DNA from: Pseudomonas sp. BN417
Lineage (GTDB): Bacteria > Pseudomonadota > Gammaproteobacteria > Pseudomonadales > Pseudomonadaceae
Length of the DNA: 64,000 bases
Assembly: GCF_029871205.1 (NCBI RefSeq)
Contig: NZ_SSOJ01000123.1
Location: forward strand, 117-64,116
Direction: 5' to 3'
Part shown: positions 8,325 to 16,765 of the stretch, in pieces
How positions within the stretch are numbered: position 1 is the stretch's first letter
Layout of the letters: every line of letters begins with the position of its first letter
Made by a program: the position numbers and the translations under genes
Notes under the pieces: generated by a model
The model's database searches: none
Seen by the model: the letters and a program-made list of their open reading frames with translations, nothing else
What the model was told of the DNA's origin: nothing

Positions 8325-8540
8325 ATGGGCATACATGAATGGGCAAGGGCAGCTCTGGAGCGGGAGCTGATCGACGCGAAACAGAACGGGCAGGCCGAAG
8401 AACTGGCCCTGCGCGCCCTGCTGAGCGCGGTGGTCGAGCGCAGTACGAGACTGCGCTCCGCGGAGGATCTGGCCCAGGAGCTGATCTACCTGGCGAATAA
8501 TCTCGATCCGGACCAGGACTACGGTTTCATGCGTCCCTGA
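8325..8540 (+). CDS. conserved-looking small hypothetical protein
   Basis: This 71-residue acidic, helical protein starts MGIHEWARAALERELIDAKQ and ends NLDPDQDYGFMRP. AAGGA lies 8 nt before the ATG. Codon use is like the neighbouring real genes, with strong third-position GC. It is convergent with yacG, 9 bp away. I do not recognise a family and cannot assign a function. Position and coding signal support it as a real gene. Confidence 0.7.
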   Translation: MGIHEWARAALERELIDAKQNGQAEELALRALLSAVVERSTRLRSAEDLAQELIYLANNLDPDQDYGFMRP

Positions 8541-8549
8541 GCTCGGGGA

Positions 8550-8750
8550 TCAATGCTCGCGAGGCGGCAGGCTGCCGGAGAAGATCTCGTCTTCCATATT
8601 GTCGCCAGGGATCGCATGTTCCTCGGCGGCCCAGGCGCCCAGGTCGATCAGCTTGCAACGTTCGGAGCAGAAGGGGCGGGAGGGGCTTTGCGAGCCCCAT
8701 TCCACCGGAGCGCCGCAGGTGGGGCACTCCACAGTGACGGGTTGACTCAT
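8550..8750 (-). CDS. yacG: DNA gyrase inhibitor / zinc-binding protein YacG
   Basis: This is a 66-residue zinc-finger protein. The four cysteines CPTCG (residues 9 and 12) and CSERCK (28 and 32) form the YacG zinc site, and the C-terminal tail is acidic ([10 protein letters not shown]). In E. coli YacG binds GyrB and blocks DNA binding. Its ATG overlaps the coaE stop (ATGA), so translation is coupled. It is the last gene of the pilB-pilC-pilD-coaE-yacG run. Confidence 0.93.
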   Translation of the reverse strand: MSQPVTVECPTCGAPVEWGSQSPSRPFCSERCKLIDLGAWAAEEHAIPGDNMEDEIFSGSLPPREH

Positions 8751-9358
8751 GGCTGGCCTCCTCGCAGGGTCAGGTAGAAGTTGTGCAGGCGCTCCACTTC
8801 GCTCCGCAACCAGCCAAGGTCGCGGTCGTTGAGCAGCACGTCGTGGGCATGCTTGAGGCGATGCTCACGGCTGGCCTGTACCTTCAATATGGCTTGGACC
8901 TGCTCCTCGGGCACATTGTCCCGCTGCATGGTGCGCTGGATCTGCACGGCCTCCGGCGCGTCCACCAGCAGCACGCGCTGGGTCAGGCGGTACTGGCCGG
9001 ATTCTATCAGCAGGGGCGACACCAGGATGGCGTAAGGGGATTCGGCCCGTGCCAGGTACTGGCTGATCTCCTGGCCGATCAGGGGATGCAGCAGGCTCTC
9101 CAGCCAGCGGCGCTCGTCCGCGTTATCGAAGATGCGTTGGCGCAGCGCCGCACGGTCCAACTGGCCGTCAGCCTGCAGGACTTCACTGCCAAAATGCTCG
9201 GCGATCTTCGCCAGGGCAGGGCGGCCGGGCTCCACCACCCAGCGCGCGGCCTGGTCGGCATCCACCAGATGCACACCAAGCTCGCTGAAGTGGGCAGCAA
9301 CGGCGCTCTTGCCGCTGCCGATGCCGCCCGTAAGTCCAAGAATCCAGGGTTTATTCAT
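8747..9358 (-). CDS. coaE: dephospho-CoA kinase
   Basis: This 203-residue enzyme performs the last step of coenzyme A synthesis, phosphorylating the 3'-OH of dephospho-CoA. The P-loop [13 protein letters not shown] is at residues 8-20, followed by [15 protein letters not shown], the conserved CoaE substrate region. It overlaps pilD (ATGA) and yacG, in the pilus-assembly operon common to Pseudomonas. Confidence 0.96.
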   Translation of the reverse strand: MNKPWILGLTGGIGSGKSAVAAHFSELGVHLVDADQAARWVVEPGRPALAKIAEHFGSEVLQADGQLDRAALRQRIFDNADERRWLESLLHPLIGQEISQYLARAESPYAILVSPLLIESGQYRLTQRVLLVDAPEAVQIQRTMQRDNVPEEQVQAILKVQASREHRLKHAHDVLLNDRDLGWLRSEVERLHNFYLTLRGGQP

Positions 9359-10227
9359 TTGAAACCGGCGAACTGCAGATAGGTCGCCGTTATTTGATCA
9401 CCCCAGAGCAGCGCAATCCAGCCGGCAATGGCGAGGTAGGGACCAAAGGGGATAGGCGTGGCGCTGTCCTGGTTGCGCAGGCGCAGCATGATCACCCCCA
9501 GCACGGCGCCCACCAGGGACGACAGCAGGATGGTCAGCGGCAGCACCTGCCAGCCACCCCAGGCGCCAAGCATGGCCAGCAACTTGAAGTCGCCTTGGCC
9601 CATGCCTTCCTTGCCGGTCACCAGCTTGAACAACCAATACACCGACCACAGGCTCATATAGCCGGCCACCGCCCCCCAGAGCGCGTGATCGAGGCTGGTG
9701 AACAGGCCCTGGCTATTGAGGATCAGGCCCAGCCAGAGAAGCGGCAGCACCAGCGCATCGGGCAGCAACTGGTGGTCGACATCGATCATGCTCATCGCCA
9801 GCAGGCCCCAGGTCAGCAGCAGAAAGGCGCCGGCCTGCCAGCCGAAGCCAAAATGCCAGGCCACATAGGCCGAGAGCAGGCCGCAGGCCAGTTCCACCAG
9901 CGGGTAGCGCTTGCTGATCGGCGCCTTGCACGCCGAGCATTTGCCGCCCAGCGCCAGGTAGCTGACGACCGGGATATTCTCCCAGGCGCGGATTTCATGA
10001 CTGCAGTGTGGGCAGCGTGAGTTCGGCAATACCAGGTTGAACACCGCGCCCTTGGGTTCGGCCGGCAGGCTCAACGCTTCCCGCGCTTGCTCCTGCCAGT
10101 CGTGGAACATCATTTTTGGCAGGCGATAAATCACCACGTTGAGGAAGCTGCCGATCAGCAGGCCGAGCAGCAGGACGCACAAAACAAAGGCCAGCGCATG
10201 GCTGGCCAGAAAGTCGATCAACTGCAT
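9355..10227 (-). CDS. pilD: type IV prepilin peptidase / N-methyltransferase
   Basis: This 290-residue inner-membrane aspartic protease cleaves leader peptides of PilA and pseudopilins and methylates the new N-terminal Phe. Two zinc-binding CxxC pairs, CPHC and CSAC, lie in the cytosolic loop near residues 73-101. The catalytic aspartates are in [12 protein letters not shown] and the GxGD motif [10 protein letters not shown]. About seven to eight membrane helices are seen. It follows pilC by 3 bp and overlaps coaE. Confidence 0.97.
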   Translation of the reverse strand: MQLIDFLASHALAFVLCVLLLGLLIGSFLNVVIYRLPKMMFHDWQEQAREALSLPAEPKGAVFNLVLPNSRCPHCSHEIRAWENIPVVSYLALGGKCSACKAPISKRYPLVELACGLLSAYVAWHFGFGWQAGAFLLLTWGLLAMSMIDVDHQLLPDALVLPLLWLGLILNSQGLFTSLDHALWGAVAGYMSLWSVYWLFKLVTGKEGMGQGDFKLLAMLGAWGGWQVLPLTILLSSLVGAVLGVIMLRLRNQDSATPIPFGPYLAIAGWIALLWGDQITATYLQFAGFK

Positions 10228-10230
10228 GGT

Positions 10231-11448
10231 TTAGACGACGTTGCCGAGTTGGAAGATGGGGAGGTACATGGCAATGATCAGGCCGCCGACCAGGACGCCG
10301 AGGACCGCCATGATCATGGGTTCCATCAGGGCGGTGAGGCCGTCCACGGCGTTGTCCACTTCGGCTTCATAGAAGCTGGCGACCTTGTCGAGCATGTCAT
10401 CCAGCGCGCCGGACTCTTCGCCGATGGCGGTCATCTGCACTGCCATCGCAGGGAAGACGCCAGTGGTGCGCATGGAGAAGTTCAGTTGCATGCCGGTGGA
10501 GACATCCTGCTTGACCTTGTTCACCGCATTCTTGAACACCACATTGCCGCTGGCACCGGCTACCGAGTCCAGGGCATCGACCAGCGGAACGCCGGCGGCG
10601 AAGGTGGTCGCGAGGGTGCGGGCAAAGCGCGCAACGGCAGACTTGTAGAGAATGTCGCCCACTATGGGTAACTTCAGTACAGTGCGGTCTGTCCAGTCAC
10701 GAAACTTCTCTGACTTTTTGTGCGCCTGTTGCAGCACAAAGCCCAGGACAAAGAATCCCGCCAGGATGATAAACCACCACTTCTGGAGGGCCTCGGATAG
10801 GCCGATTACCATCAGGGTAAAGCCTGGGAGTTCGGCGCCAAAGTTGGCAAATACCGACTGGAACTGCGGCACCACCTTGATCAGCAGAATGGCGGACACA
10901 ATGATGGCCACCACTATCACCGCAATGGGATAGTTCATGGCCTTCTTGATCTTGGCCTTCAACGCCTCAGTCTTTTCCTTGTAGGTGGCGATACGGTCCA
11001 GCAGGGTTTCCAGTGCACCGGCCTGTTCGCCGGAATCCACCAGGTTGCAATAGAGCTCATCGAAATAGTCGGGCTTCTTGCGCAGAGAGTTGGCCAGACT
11101 GTTACCTGCTGACACTTCCTGCTTGACCTCATTGACCAGGGTGCGCATGGCCGGCTTGTCGAAACCTTCGCCAATAATGTCGAAGGACTGCATCAGCGGC
11201 ACGCCGGCCTTCATCATGGTGGCCATTTGGCGGGTAAACAGGGCGATGTCCATGGGCTTGATCTTCTTCCCCGCGCTGAGCAGGGAAGTGGACTTCTTGC
11301 GCACCTTGGTAGGGCTTATGCCCTGCTTGCGAAGGTGGGCCTTGACCAGCGCCGGGTTATGCCCGTTGATTTCGCCTTTAACCTTGGAGCCTTTCTTGTC
11401 GGTACCCTCCCAGGCGAAGGTACTGGTTTTAAGCGCTTTTTCCGCCAT
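10231..11448 (-). CDS. pilC: type IV pilus inner-membrane platform protein PilC
   Basis: This 405-residue protein is the membrane platform that couples the PilB/PilT ATPases to pilin assembly. It has two repeated GspF/T2SSF domains (about residues 68-190 and 270-395) and membrane helices near 170-195, 215-245 and at the C-terminus. The recognisable start is EKALKTSTFAWEGTDKKGSKVKGE. It lies between pilB (2 bp away) and pilD. Confidence 0.97.
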   Translation of the reverse strand: MAEKALKTSTFAWEGTDKKGSKVKGEINGHNPALVKAHLRKQGISPTKVRKKSTSLLSAGKKIKPMDIALFTRQMATMMKAGVPLMQSFDIIGEGFDKPAMRTLVNEVKQEVSAGNSLANSLRKKPDYFDELYCNLVDSGEQAGALETLLDRIATYKEKTEALKAKIKKAMNYPIAVIVVAIIVSAILLIKVVPQFQSVFANFGAELPGFTLMVIGLSEALQKWWFIILAGFFVLGFVLQQAHKKSEKFRDWTDRTVLKLPIVGDILYKSAVARFARTLATTFAAGVPLVDALDSVAGASGNVVFKNAVNKVKQDVSTGMQLNFSMRTTGVFPAMAVQMTAIGEESGALDDMLDKVASFYEAEVDNAVDGLTALMEPMIMAVLGVLVGGLIIAMYLPIFQLGNVV

Positions 11449-11450
11449 GG

Positions 11451-13157
11451 TTAATCCTTGGTCACGCGGTTGACTTCCTCAAGGCTGGTAATGCCATTCA
11501 TGGCTTTCACCAGGCCCGAGGTTCGCAGGTCATTGAAGCCATCGCGGCGCGCCTGCTGGGCGATCTGGATGGAGTTGCCTTCCTCCATAATAAGCTGCTG
11601 CATGGCCGGCGTGATTTTAACCACTTCATAAATACCCACTCGGCCCTTGTAACCCTGGTTGCAATTGTCGCAGCCGACCGGACCGAAGAGCTTGAAGCTG
11701 CCGATCCTGGCCTCCGGGAAGCCCTCCTTGACCAGCGTTTCTCGCGGGACGTCCAGTTCCTTCTTGCAGTGGCTACACAATTTACGTGCCAGGCGCTGGG
11801 CGATGATCAGGTTGACCGAGGTGGCGATGTTGAAGGCAGGCACGCCCATATTGCGCAGGCGAGTCAGGGTTTCGGCTGCGCTGTTGGTGTGCAGGGTGGA
11901 AAGCACCATATGGCCGGTCTGTGCCGCCTTGATGGCAATCTCGGCGGTTTCCAGGTCGCGGATCTCGCCGACCATGATCACATCCGGGTCCTGGCGCAGA
12001 AATGAGCGCAGGGCCTGGGCGAAATCCAGGCCCTGCTTGGGATTGACGTTGACCTGGTTGACCCCTTCCAGGTTGATCTCCACCGGGTCCTCGGCCGTGG
12101 AAATATTGATATCCACAGTATTGAGGATATTGATGCCGGTGTAGAGGGAAACCGTCTTGCCCGAGCCGGTGGGGCCAGTTACCAGAATCATGCCTTGCGG
12201 CTGCTTCAGGGCCGTCATGTATAGCTCTTTCTGATGCTCTTCATAGCCCAGGGCATCGATCCCCATCTGTGCGCTGGTGGGGTCGAGAATCCGCATCACG
12301 ATCTTCTCGCCCCAGAGGGTGGGTAGGGTATTGACGCGGAAGTCGATGGACTTGGCCTTGGAGATCTTCATCTTGATCCGGCCATCCTGGGGCTTGCGCC
12401 GTTCGGAAATATCCAGGGCGGCCATCACCTTAAGGCGAGCGGCGATCCGGCTGGCCAACTGAATCGGCGGCTTGGCCACTTCATGCAGCATGCCGTCGGT
12501 TCGGAAGCGCACGCGGTAAGAGCGTTCGTAGGGTTCGAAGTGCAAGTCGGAGGAGCCGCCGCGAATTGCGTCCAGCAGCATCTTGTTGACGAAACGCACC
12601 ACCGGGGCATCGTCGGCATCTACGCCTCCGGGGCTGTCTTTCTTGTCATCATCGACCGCCTCGACATCGATGCCATCCAGGTCGACGTCACCTAGGTCTT
12701 CCATGGCGCTATTAGCGCTTTCGAAGAATTTCTCGATGGCATCGCCCAGCTTGTCATCCTCGACCAGGATGGCCTCGGTATTCAGCCCGGTGCTGAACTG
12801 AATATCGGTTACGGCCTGGTGGTTGGTCGGGTCGGAAATGCCTACGAACAGCTTGTTGCCACGACGCCAAAGGGGCAGCGCCCGGTGTTGGCGGATCAGC
12901 TTTTCGCTGACCAATTCCCTGGGCTGGGCTTCCTTGTCGATGCAGCTCAGGTCAAGGAAGGCCACCCCGAACTGCTCCGCCGCCATCTCCGCCAGATCCC
13001 GGCTCCTCAGCAGCTTGTTCTGCACCAGGTAGGTGATCAGCGGAATCTTGTTGCGCTGAGCCTGGGTATGGGCCTGCAGGGCACTTCTTTCATCCAGTAG
13101 ATTGGTCAAGACGAGTTGTTTGGCCAAGCCTGAAAGGGTAGGGGCAGTCTCTGTCAT
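11451..13157 (-). CDS. pilB: type IV pilus extension ATPase PilB
   Basis: This 568-residue hexameric ATPase drives pilus extension. I chose the ATG at 13157 (MTETAPTLSGLAKQ) over one 31 codons upstream because the length then matches PilB (about 566 residues). It has an N-terminal T2SSE/MshEN domain, an acidic linker near residues 150-175, Walker A GPTGSGKT near 330, Asp box and Walker B (DPDVIMVGEIRD), a His box (TGHMVLSTLHTN) and a CxxC...CxxC zinc site (CSHC, CDNC). It is first in the pilBCD-coaE-yacG operon and divergent from pilA. Confidence 0.97.
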   Translation of the reverse strand: MTETAPTLSGLAKQLVLTNLLDERSALQAHTQAQRNKIPLITYLVQNKLLRSRDLAEMAAEQFGVAFLDLSCIDKEAQPRELVSEKLIRQHRALPLWRRGNKLFVGISDPTNHQAVTDIQFSTGLNTEAILVEDDKLGDAIEKFFESANSAMEDLGDVDLDGIDVEAVDDDKKDSPGGVDADDAPVVRFVNKMLLDAIRGGSSDLHFEPYERSYRVRFRTDGMLHEVAKPPIQLASRIAARLKVMAALDISERRKPQDGRIKMKISKAKSIDFRVNTLPTLWGEKIVMRILDPTSAQMGIDALGYEEHQKELYMTALKQPQGMILVTGPTGSGKTVSLYTGINILNTVDINISTAEDPVEINLEGVNQVNVNPKQGLDFAQALRSFLRQDPDVIMVGEIRDLETAEIAIKAAQTGHMVLSTLHTNSAAETLTRLRNMGVPAFNIATSVNLIIAQRLARKLCSHCKKELDVPRETLVKEGFPEARIGSFKLFGPVGCDNCNQGYKGRVGIYEVVKITPAMQQLIMEEGNSIQIAQQARRDGFNDLRTSGLVKAMNGITSLEEVNRVTKD

Positions 13158-13367
13158 GGCGAGCGTCGGTCGATTGTTTGACTCAGTCTTATAACCTAGT
13201 CGAGTCCGTCCACCAAACTGACTCGGCCAACCTGACAAAATATGGCACATTCTGGCAGGGTTCGGACTCCATGAACGACGCCTGTGGCCTCGAAGGCCAT
13301 CAAAAATTACGACATACCGTTGCCGTTCTGGCCAGCGGCAGCAGTTTTTTCTCAGTGCATCGATAGT

Positions 13368-13383
13368 TGGCGTGCGCTTTGCT
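13368..13383 (+). promoter_or_regulatory. sigma54 promoter of pilA
   Basis: TGGCGTGCGCTTTGCT gives the -24 GG and -12 GC separated by exactly 10 bp, a close match to TGGCAC-N5-TTGC. It lies 46 bp before the pilA start. Sigma54 with PilR is the known control of pilA in P. aeruginosa; the PilR sites would lie upstream in 13160-13360. Confidence 0.85.
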
Positions 13384-13429
13384 TGGTAGGTGGTAGGTCG
13401 TTTGGCCTATCACATTTGAGGATGAATAC

Positions 13430-13843
13430 ATGAAAGCTCAGAAAGGCTTTACTCTGATTGAATTGATGATCGTGGTTGCCATCATCGGTATTTTGGCTGC
13501 TGTAGCACTACCCGCTTACCAGGACTACACTACTCGCGCCAAGATTAGCGAGGTTCTTGTAATGGCAGCTCCGGCCAAGTTGGCAGTTGCTGAAACTAGC
13601 TCTTCGCTCGGGGGGTTGGCATCTCTTACTGCTGCAAACTCTGGTTATACTTTCCCAGGGGCTACGAAGTATGTTTCCGGCATTACTGTTACTGCTGCCA
13701 CTGGTGTGGTAACAGTAACCTCCACTGTTCCGAACGCTACTGGAACGATTACCCTGACTCCTACTGATGCTGGTAACGGTCAGTTGACTTGGGTTTGTGC
13801 CACAGCTATTGCAGACAAATTTGTTCCGCAAGAGTGCCGTTGA
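13430..13843 (+). CDS. pilA: type IVa major pilin
   Basis: This is a 137-residue prepilin. It has a six-residue leader MKAQKG, then the mature start [18 protein letters not shown] with Phe+1 and Glu+5. The C-terminal disulfide loop is closed by Cys123 and Cys136, and the protein ends ECR, so it lacks the C-terminal Ser that PilO/TfpO glycosylates in some P. aeruginosa strains. The body is rich in Thr/Ser/Ala. GAGGATG is the ribosome binding site region. It is divergent from pilB and followed by a terminator and a PglL-type glycosyl ligase. Base composition is more AT-rich than the assembly genes. Confidence 0.97.
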   Translation: MKAQKGFTLIELMIVVAIIGILAAVALPAYQDYTTRAKISEVLVMAAPAKLAVAETSSSLGGLASLTAANSGYTFPGATKYVSGITVTAATGVVTVTSTVPNATGTITLTPTDAGNGQLTWVCATAIADKFVPQECR

Positions 13844-13870
13844 TAAGGCGGCGTGACTGGTGGGGGTAAA

Positions 13871-13900
13871 AGGGGCGGCCTAATGGTCGCCTCTTTTTTT
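13871..13900 (+). terminator. terminator after pilA
   Basis: An imperfect stem GGGCGGCC-TAAT-GGTCGCCTC is followed by a T-rich tract (ttttttttt). It ends 5 bp before the proposed GTG start of the downstream ligase gene. Confidence 0.85.
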
Positions 13901-13904
13901 TGGG

Positions 13905-15713
13905 GTGTTTAATGTGTGGATTCAATTGTTCATGAGTTATTTTCAGGGGGGGCTTCGTTCGAAGCGGAAAGATGGTTTTATTTTGAATCAGGTCTCAGAG
14001 GTTGGGGGGGGGGCTGAAAAATATGAGTATAGGAAGGACTCGAAACAAAGCGGTGTTGGATGGCTTGTTTGTGTTTTGCTGGCGTCACTTCCCTGGTTGG
14101 TATCCACACATTCCGATCCCTGGACTACATTTTATAATGAGTTTCTGATGGTGGTGGTGGTGCTTCCATGGGTGGGGTGGTGTTTTTGGACCTCGGCTCA
14201 ACCCTGGTTGATAACGCGGCAGGTGCTTTTTGTTTCCTGTGTCTCCTTTATCCCGATTTATCAATCGGTATTTGGTATTCTGCTGTTTTCTAGCGAAGCT
14301 GTCTTGTCTATTGCGTACATTCTGGCTTTTGCGATTGCGATATCCTTGGGGCAGCGAAGTCAGTCTATACAGCCTTTCAAGGTCGTCGATTATCTATTTT
14401 TCAGCTTGATTATTGCGTCGATGTTGTCGACCGGACTTGCCCTGTATCAATGGTTTGCTCTTGAGGGGTTGGGGGTTTTAGTTCCTTCGGGGGCGGTAGG
14501 CGGTGGGCGTGCTGTAGCGCATATTGGGCAGCCGAATAATCTTTCCACGCTTCTGGCATGGGGATGTGCCGGGTTTTGGTGGGCATCCAGTCGGCGCTAC
14601 ATTGGCGTTGGTGCTGCTAGTTTAGGCATTGCTTTTCTTCTGCTGGGAATCGTTCTGACGGGGTCGCGCACTGGCTGTCTCCAGATCGCGTTTCTTGCCG
14701 GGGCGGCATTGATTTGGGCGCAGTCTCGCCACTTGTGGCGGAAGGTCATATTGCTGATATTGCTGGGGGGGTGGTTTGTTCTGCTTTTGGGGTTCAAGCC
14801 CATAGTAAGCGAGATTCTTTTTGGGGCTTCGGGGAGAGCGGTGTTCAGTGCTGGAGTGCGGCCAATATTCTGGGCGATGGCAATTGAGGGGATTCTGGAC
14901 AAGCCGCTGCTGGGGTATGGTTGGAATCAGGTGATACTGGTGCATGTTTCATTGGCTGACAAGTACTCTGGGATTAAGGAGATCATGGGGCATGCGCACA
15001 ACCTATTTCTCGATTTGCTTCTCTGGAATGGGGTTTTGCTAGGTGTGGTGCTGGTTGTAGCTATTCTTTGGTGGCTGGTGCGGCAAGTTTTTAGTGCGGC
15101 AACTGAACTTCATAGAGTTGTTCTGGTGGTGATCGGTATTTTCTTTATACATGCAATGCTTGAGTTGCCTCATCTTTATTTGTTCTTTATATTGCCGATG
15201 GGCCTGTTTGTAGGCGTTGCTAGTGTGCTTGGCAATGATAAAGTTGTTGCCGTGTTGCCGCGTTACCTGTTGGTTGTTGCTGGATTGCTGCTGAGTGTGC
15301 TTCTGGCGATTGTTTTTCGTGAGTACCGTGGGGTCGAGCAGGAGTTGAATGCGCGTCGACTCTTGGCGGCGCACATATCCGGTGCTGGTGCTCATGTATT
15401 TCCGGAAGCGGTAATGCTCAACTCCCTACAGGTATCTCTTAACAGCCTTGATGCTGTTCCAAAGCGGAATATGCCTCGGCAAGAACTTGAGCGGATGCAT
15501 CGTGCCGTTTTACGTTATCCAACAATTGGGGGGTTGTTCCGATATGCGCAGGCTAGTGCATTAAATGATAGGGGGAGTGAATCGACATGGGCTATGAGGC
15601 TCATATGCGATCTGAATCCTACTGGGATTTGTGATGCGGCGATTAAAGACTGGAATATTCTTGCACTTCAGCGGTATCCGGAGATGAGTTCTGTTGTGTT
15701 GCCAAAAATGTAG
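13905..15713 (+). CDS. PglL-type protein O-oligosaccharyltransferase (Wzy_C family)
   Basis: This roughly 602-residue polytopic membrane protein has 10-12 helices. It belongs to the O-antigen ligase/PglL superfamily, which moves lipid-linked glycans onto periplasmic proteins. Diagnostic motifs are HIGQPNNLSTLL near residue 206 and GHAHNLFLDLLLWNG near residue 364, with a C-terminal soluble part (about 480-602) like PglL. Its position right after pilA suggests pilin as substrate. The start is uncertain: a GTG at 13905 lies against the pilA terminator, and the first 45 residues before GWLVCVLLASLPWL may not be translated. Codon use is AT-rich and unlike neighbours, a sign of horizontal exchange. 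Confidence 0.85.
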   Translation: MFNVWIQLFMSYFQGGLRSKRKDGFILNQVSEVGGGAEKYEYRKDSKQSGVGWLVCVLLASLPWLVSTHSDPWTTFYNEFLMVVVVLPWVGWCFWTSAQPWLITRQVLFVSCVSFIPIYQSVFGILLFSSEAVLSIAYILAFAIAISLGQRSQSIQPFKVVDYLFFSLIIASMLSTGLALYQWFALEGLGVLVPSGAVGGGRAVAHIGQPNNLSTLLAWGCAGFWWASSRRYIGVGAASLGIAFLLLGIVLTGSRTGCLQIAFLAGAALIWAQSRHLWRKVILLILLGGWFVLLLGFKPIVSEILFGASGRAVFSAGVRPIFWAMAIEGILDKPLLGYGWNQVILVHVSLADKYSGIKEIMGHAHNLFLDLLLWNGVLLGVVLVVAILWWLVRQVFSAATELHRVVLVVIGIFFIHAMLELPHLYLFFILPMGLFVGVASVLGNDKVVAVLPRYLLVVAGLLLSVLLAIVFREYRGVEQELNARRLLAAHISGAGAHVFPEAVMLNSLQVSLNSLDAVPKRNMPRQELERMHRAVLRYPTIGGLFRYAQASALNDRGSESTWAMRLICDLNPTGICDAAIKDWNILALQRYPEMSSVVLPKM

Positions 15714-15919
15714 GGTGACGAATATGAGTTAATGGTTCATGGTTTCTGAGGTGGTTCGGTGGCAAAATAAAAGTCGCTTCTGCCTAGTGGCCAGGGCTAA
15801 TGCTCTATCAGCTGTATCGGAGTGCCTGAACTGACGTCCGATTACTTCGCGACTTCGTGTTTTTTGCTACCTTCAGTCGATTGATTCGAACGGGGTAGAG
15901 TGTTAGCTTACGTCCCGCC

Positions 15920-15995
15920 GCCGGTGTAGCTCAGTCGGTAGAGCAGCTCATTCGTAATGAGAAGGTCGAGGGTTCGATTCCTTTCACCGGCACCA
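15920..15995 (+). tRNA. tRNA-Thr (CGT)
   Basis: This is a 76-nt tRNA with acceptor stem GCCGGTG/CACCGGC, anticodon loop TTCGTAA (anticodon CGT) and encoded CCA. In P. aeruginosa the same tRNA borders the variable pilin region downstream of pilA. Confidence 0.97.
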
Positions 15996-16005
15996 TGATC
16001 CAAAC

Positions 16006-16035
16006 AAAAAGCCCCGCAGGTTCTGCGGGGCTTTT
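16006..16035 (+). terminator. terminator after tRNA-Thr
   Basis: AAAAAGCCCCGCAG and TGCGGGGCTTTTT form a strong stem around a four-base loop, with T/A tracts on both sides, so it may work in both directions. It lies 10 bp after the tRNA. Confidence 0.93.
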
Positions 16036-16082
16036 TGTTTTTTGGTGCTCGGCTACTGCGTGGTGGCTTGGCCACTAACCTC

Positions 16083-16310
16083 TCAGTCCTTTCTGCCAAT
16101 TTTGTCGGCAACGCCATACAGGTCCATTGCCGAGCACTGCATCAGGTCCGAGATGATCTTGATGGCGTGGTGCAGGCCGTTCAGGTCCCGGTTGCTCAGG
16201 TGGTGTTCGAGGCCATCGCACCCCAGCAGGTCGGCGATGGTGCCGAGGGCGTAGCTGGCGGTCAGGATGCGGTCGCCTTGGTGGTCGGCAATGCGGGCGA
16301 AGGTGTTCAT
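16083..16310 (-). CDS. small hypothetical protein, translationally coupled
   Basis: This 75-residue protein starts at the ATG at 16310 (MNTFARIADHQGDRIL), chosen because GGAGGTG lies directly upstream and its ATGA overlaps the stop of a preceding small ORF. It contains helical segments such as LYGVADKIGRKD and three Cys/His-containing stretches, but no family I recognise. It lies between tRNA-Thr and a universal stress gene, an orphan-like position suggesting a remnant of mobile or phage-like DNA. No function is proposed. Confidence 0.55.
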   Translation of the reverse strand: MNTFARIADHQGDRILTASYALGTIADLLGCDGLEHHLSNRDLNGLHHAIKIISDLMQCSAMDLYGVADKIGRKD

Positions 16311-16408
16311 GGCCCACCTCCAACAATTCTCTGATCCAGGGCGATAGCGGTTGGCCAAGTGCGGGGCTTGCCCACTGCTGTTTGCGAATACGGACTTCCA
16401 ATGTTCAT
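16307..16408 (-). CDS. 33-residue ORF upstream of the coupled small gene
   Basis: The peptide begins MNIGSPYSQTAVGKP and ends GGGP, with its TGA overlapping the next ATG (ATGA). The GGA GGT codons near its end supply the ribosome binding site of the downstream gene, so translation of one should influence the other. No clear ribosome binding site is seen for this ORF. It could be a leader peptide or the tail of a longer frame that remains open to 16702. Confidence 0.35.
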   Translation of the reverse strand: MNIGSPYSQTAVGKPRTWPTAIALDQRIVGGGP

Positions 16409-16690
16409 GAGTGCGGCTCCAACTTGAGAAATGGAGCTGTCAAAAATCGTCGCCAAACGATTAGAGGTGACAGCTGTGCGCAGGTTGGCGAACCGGGCAA
16501 GTTGGCTCCCGGCAGACCTTTCGGTCTCCCGCGCACAGCCGCCATGACACAGCATTGCGGGCACAAAAAAGCGCCTGCAATAGTCTGGGGCGCCTGAGCG
16601 CCAACTTGTAATTCGGGTCGCCAAACCCGGTCCTGAAATTTGCCAGGACGGCCGCACCATAGCCTTGCTCGGGGCGCATGGCAACGTCCC
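16409..16690 (-). other. structured leader-like region upstream of the coupled ORFs
   Basis: Read on the minus strand, this stretch holds several hairpins: GCGCTCAGGCGCC, AGACCGAAAGGTCT inside GGGAGACCGAAAGGTCTGCC, and TTTGGCGACCC preceded by GGACCGGGTTTGGCGACCC. A T-rich tract (gcgcttttttgtgc) lies amid them. I recall similar blocks ahead of small orphan genes in other Pseudomonas genomes, but cannot verify this here. No independent gene is supported. Confidence 0.4.
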
Positions 16691-16765
16691 GAGGCTCGGC
16701 AAGGCGGGTATCAGAGACTCAACAGCGGCACACGGCCACGACCAACGAGTCGCAGGCAGGTGAAC

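Noticed and set aside
13905-15713. O-antigen ligase WaaL
   Set aside because: Position after pilA, length and the C-terminal soluble domain favour a protein O-oligosaccharyltransferase (PglL) over WaaL; both share the Wzy_C motif, so it is a judgement.
15908-16117. small ORF antisense to tRNA-Thr
   Set aside because: The peptide ERNRTLDLLITNELLYRLSY is another tRNA-antisense artefact.
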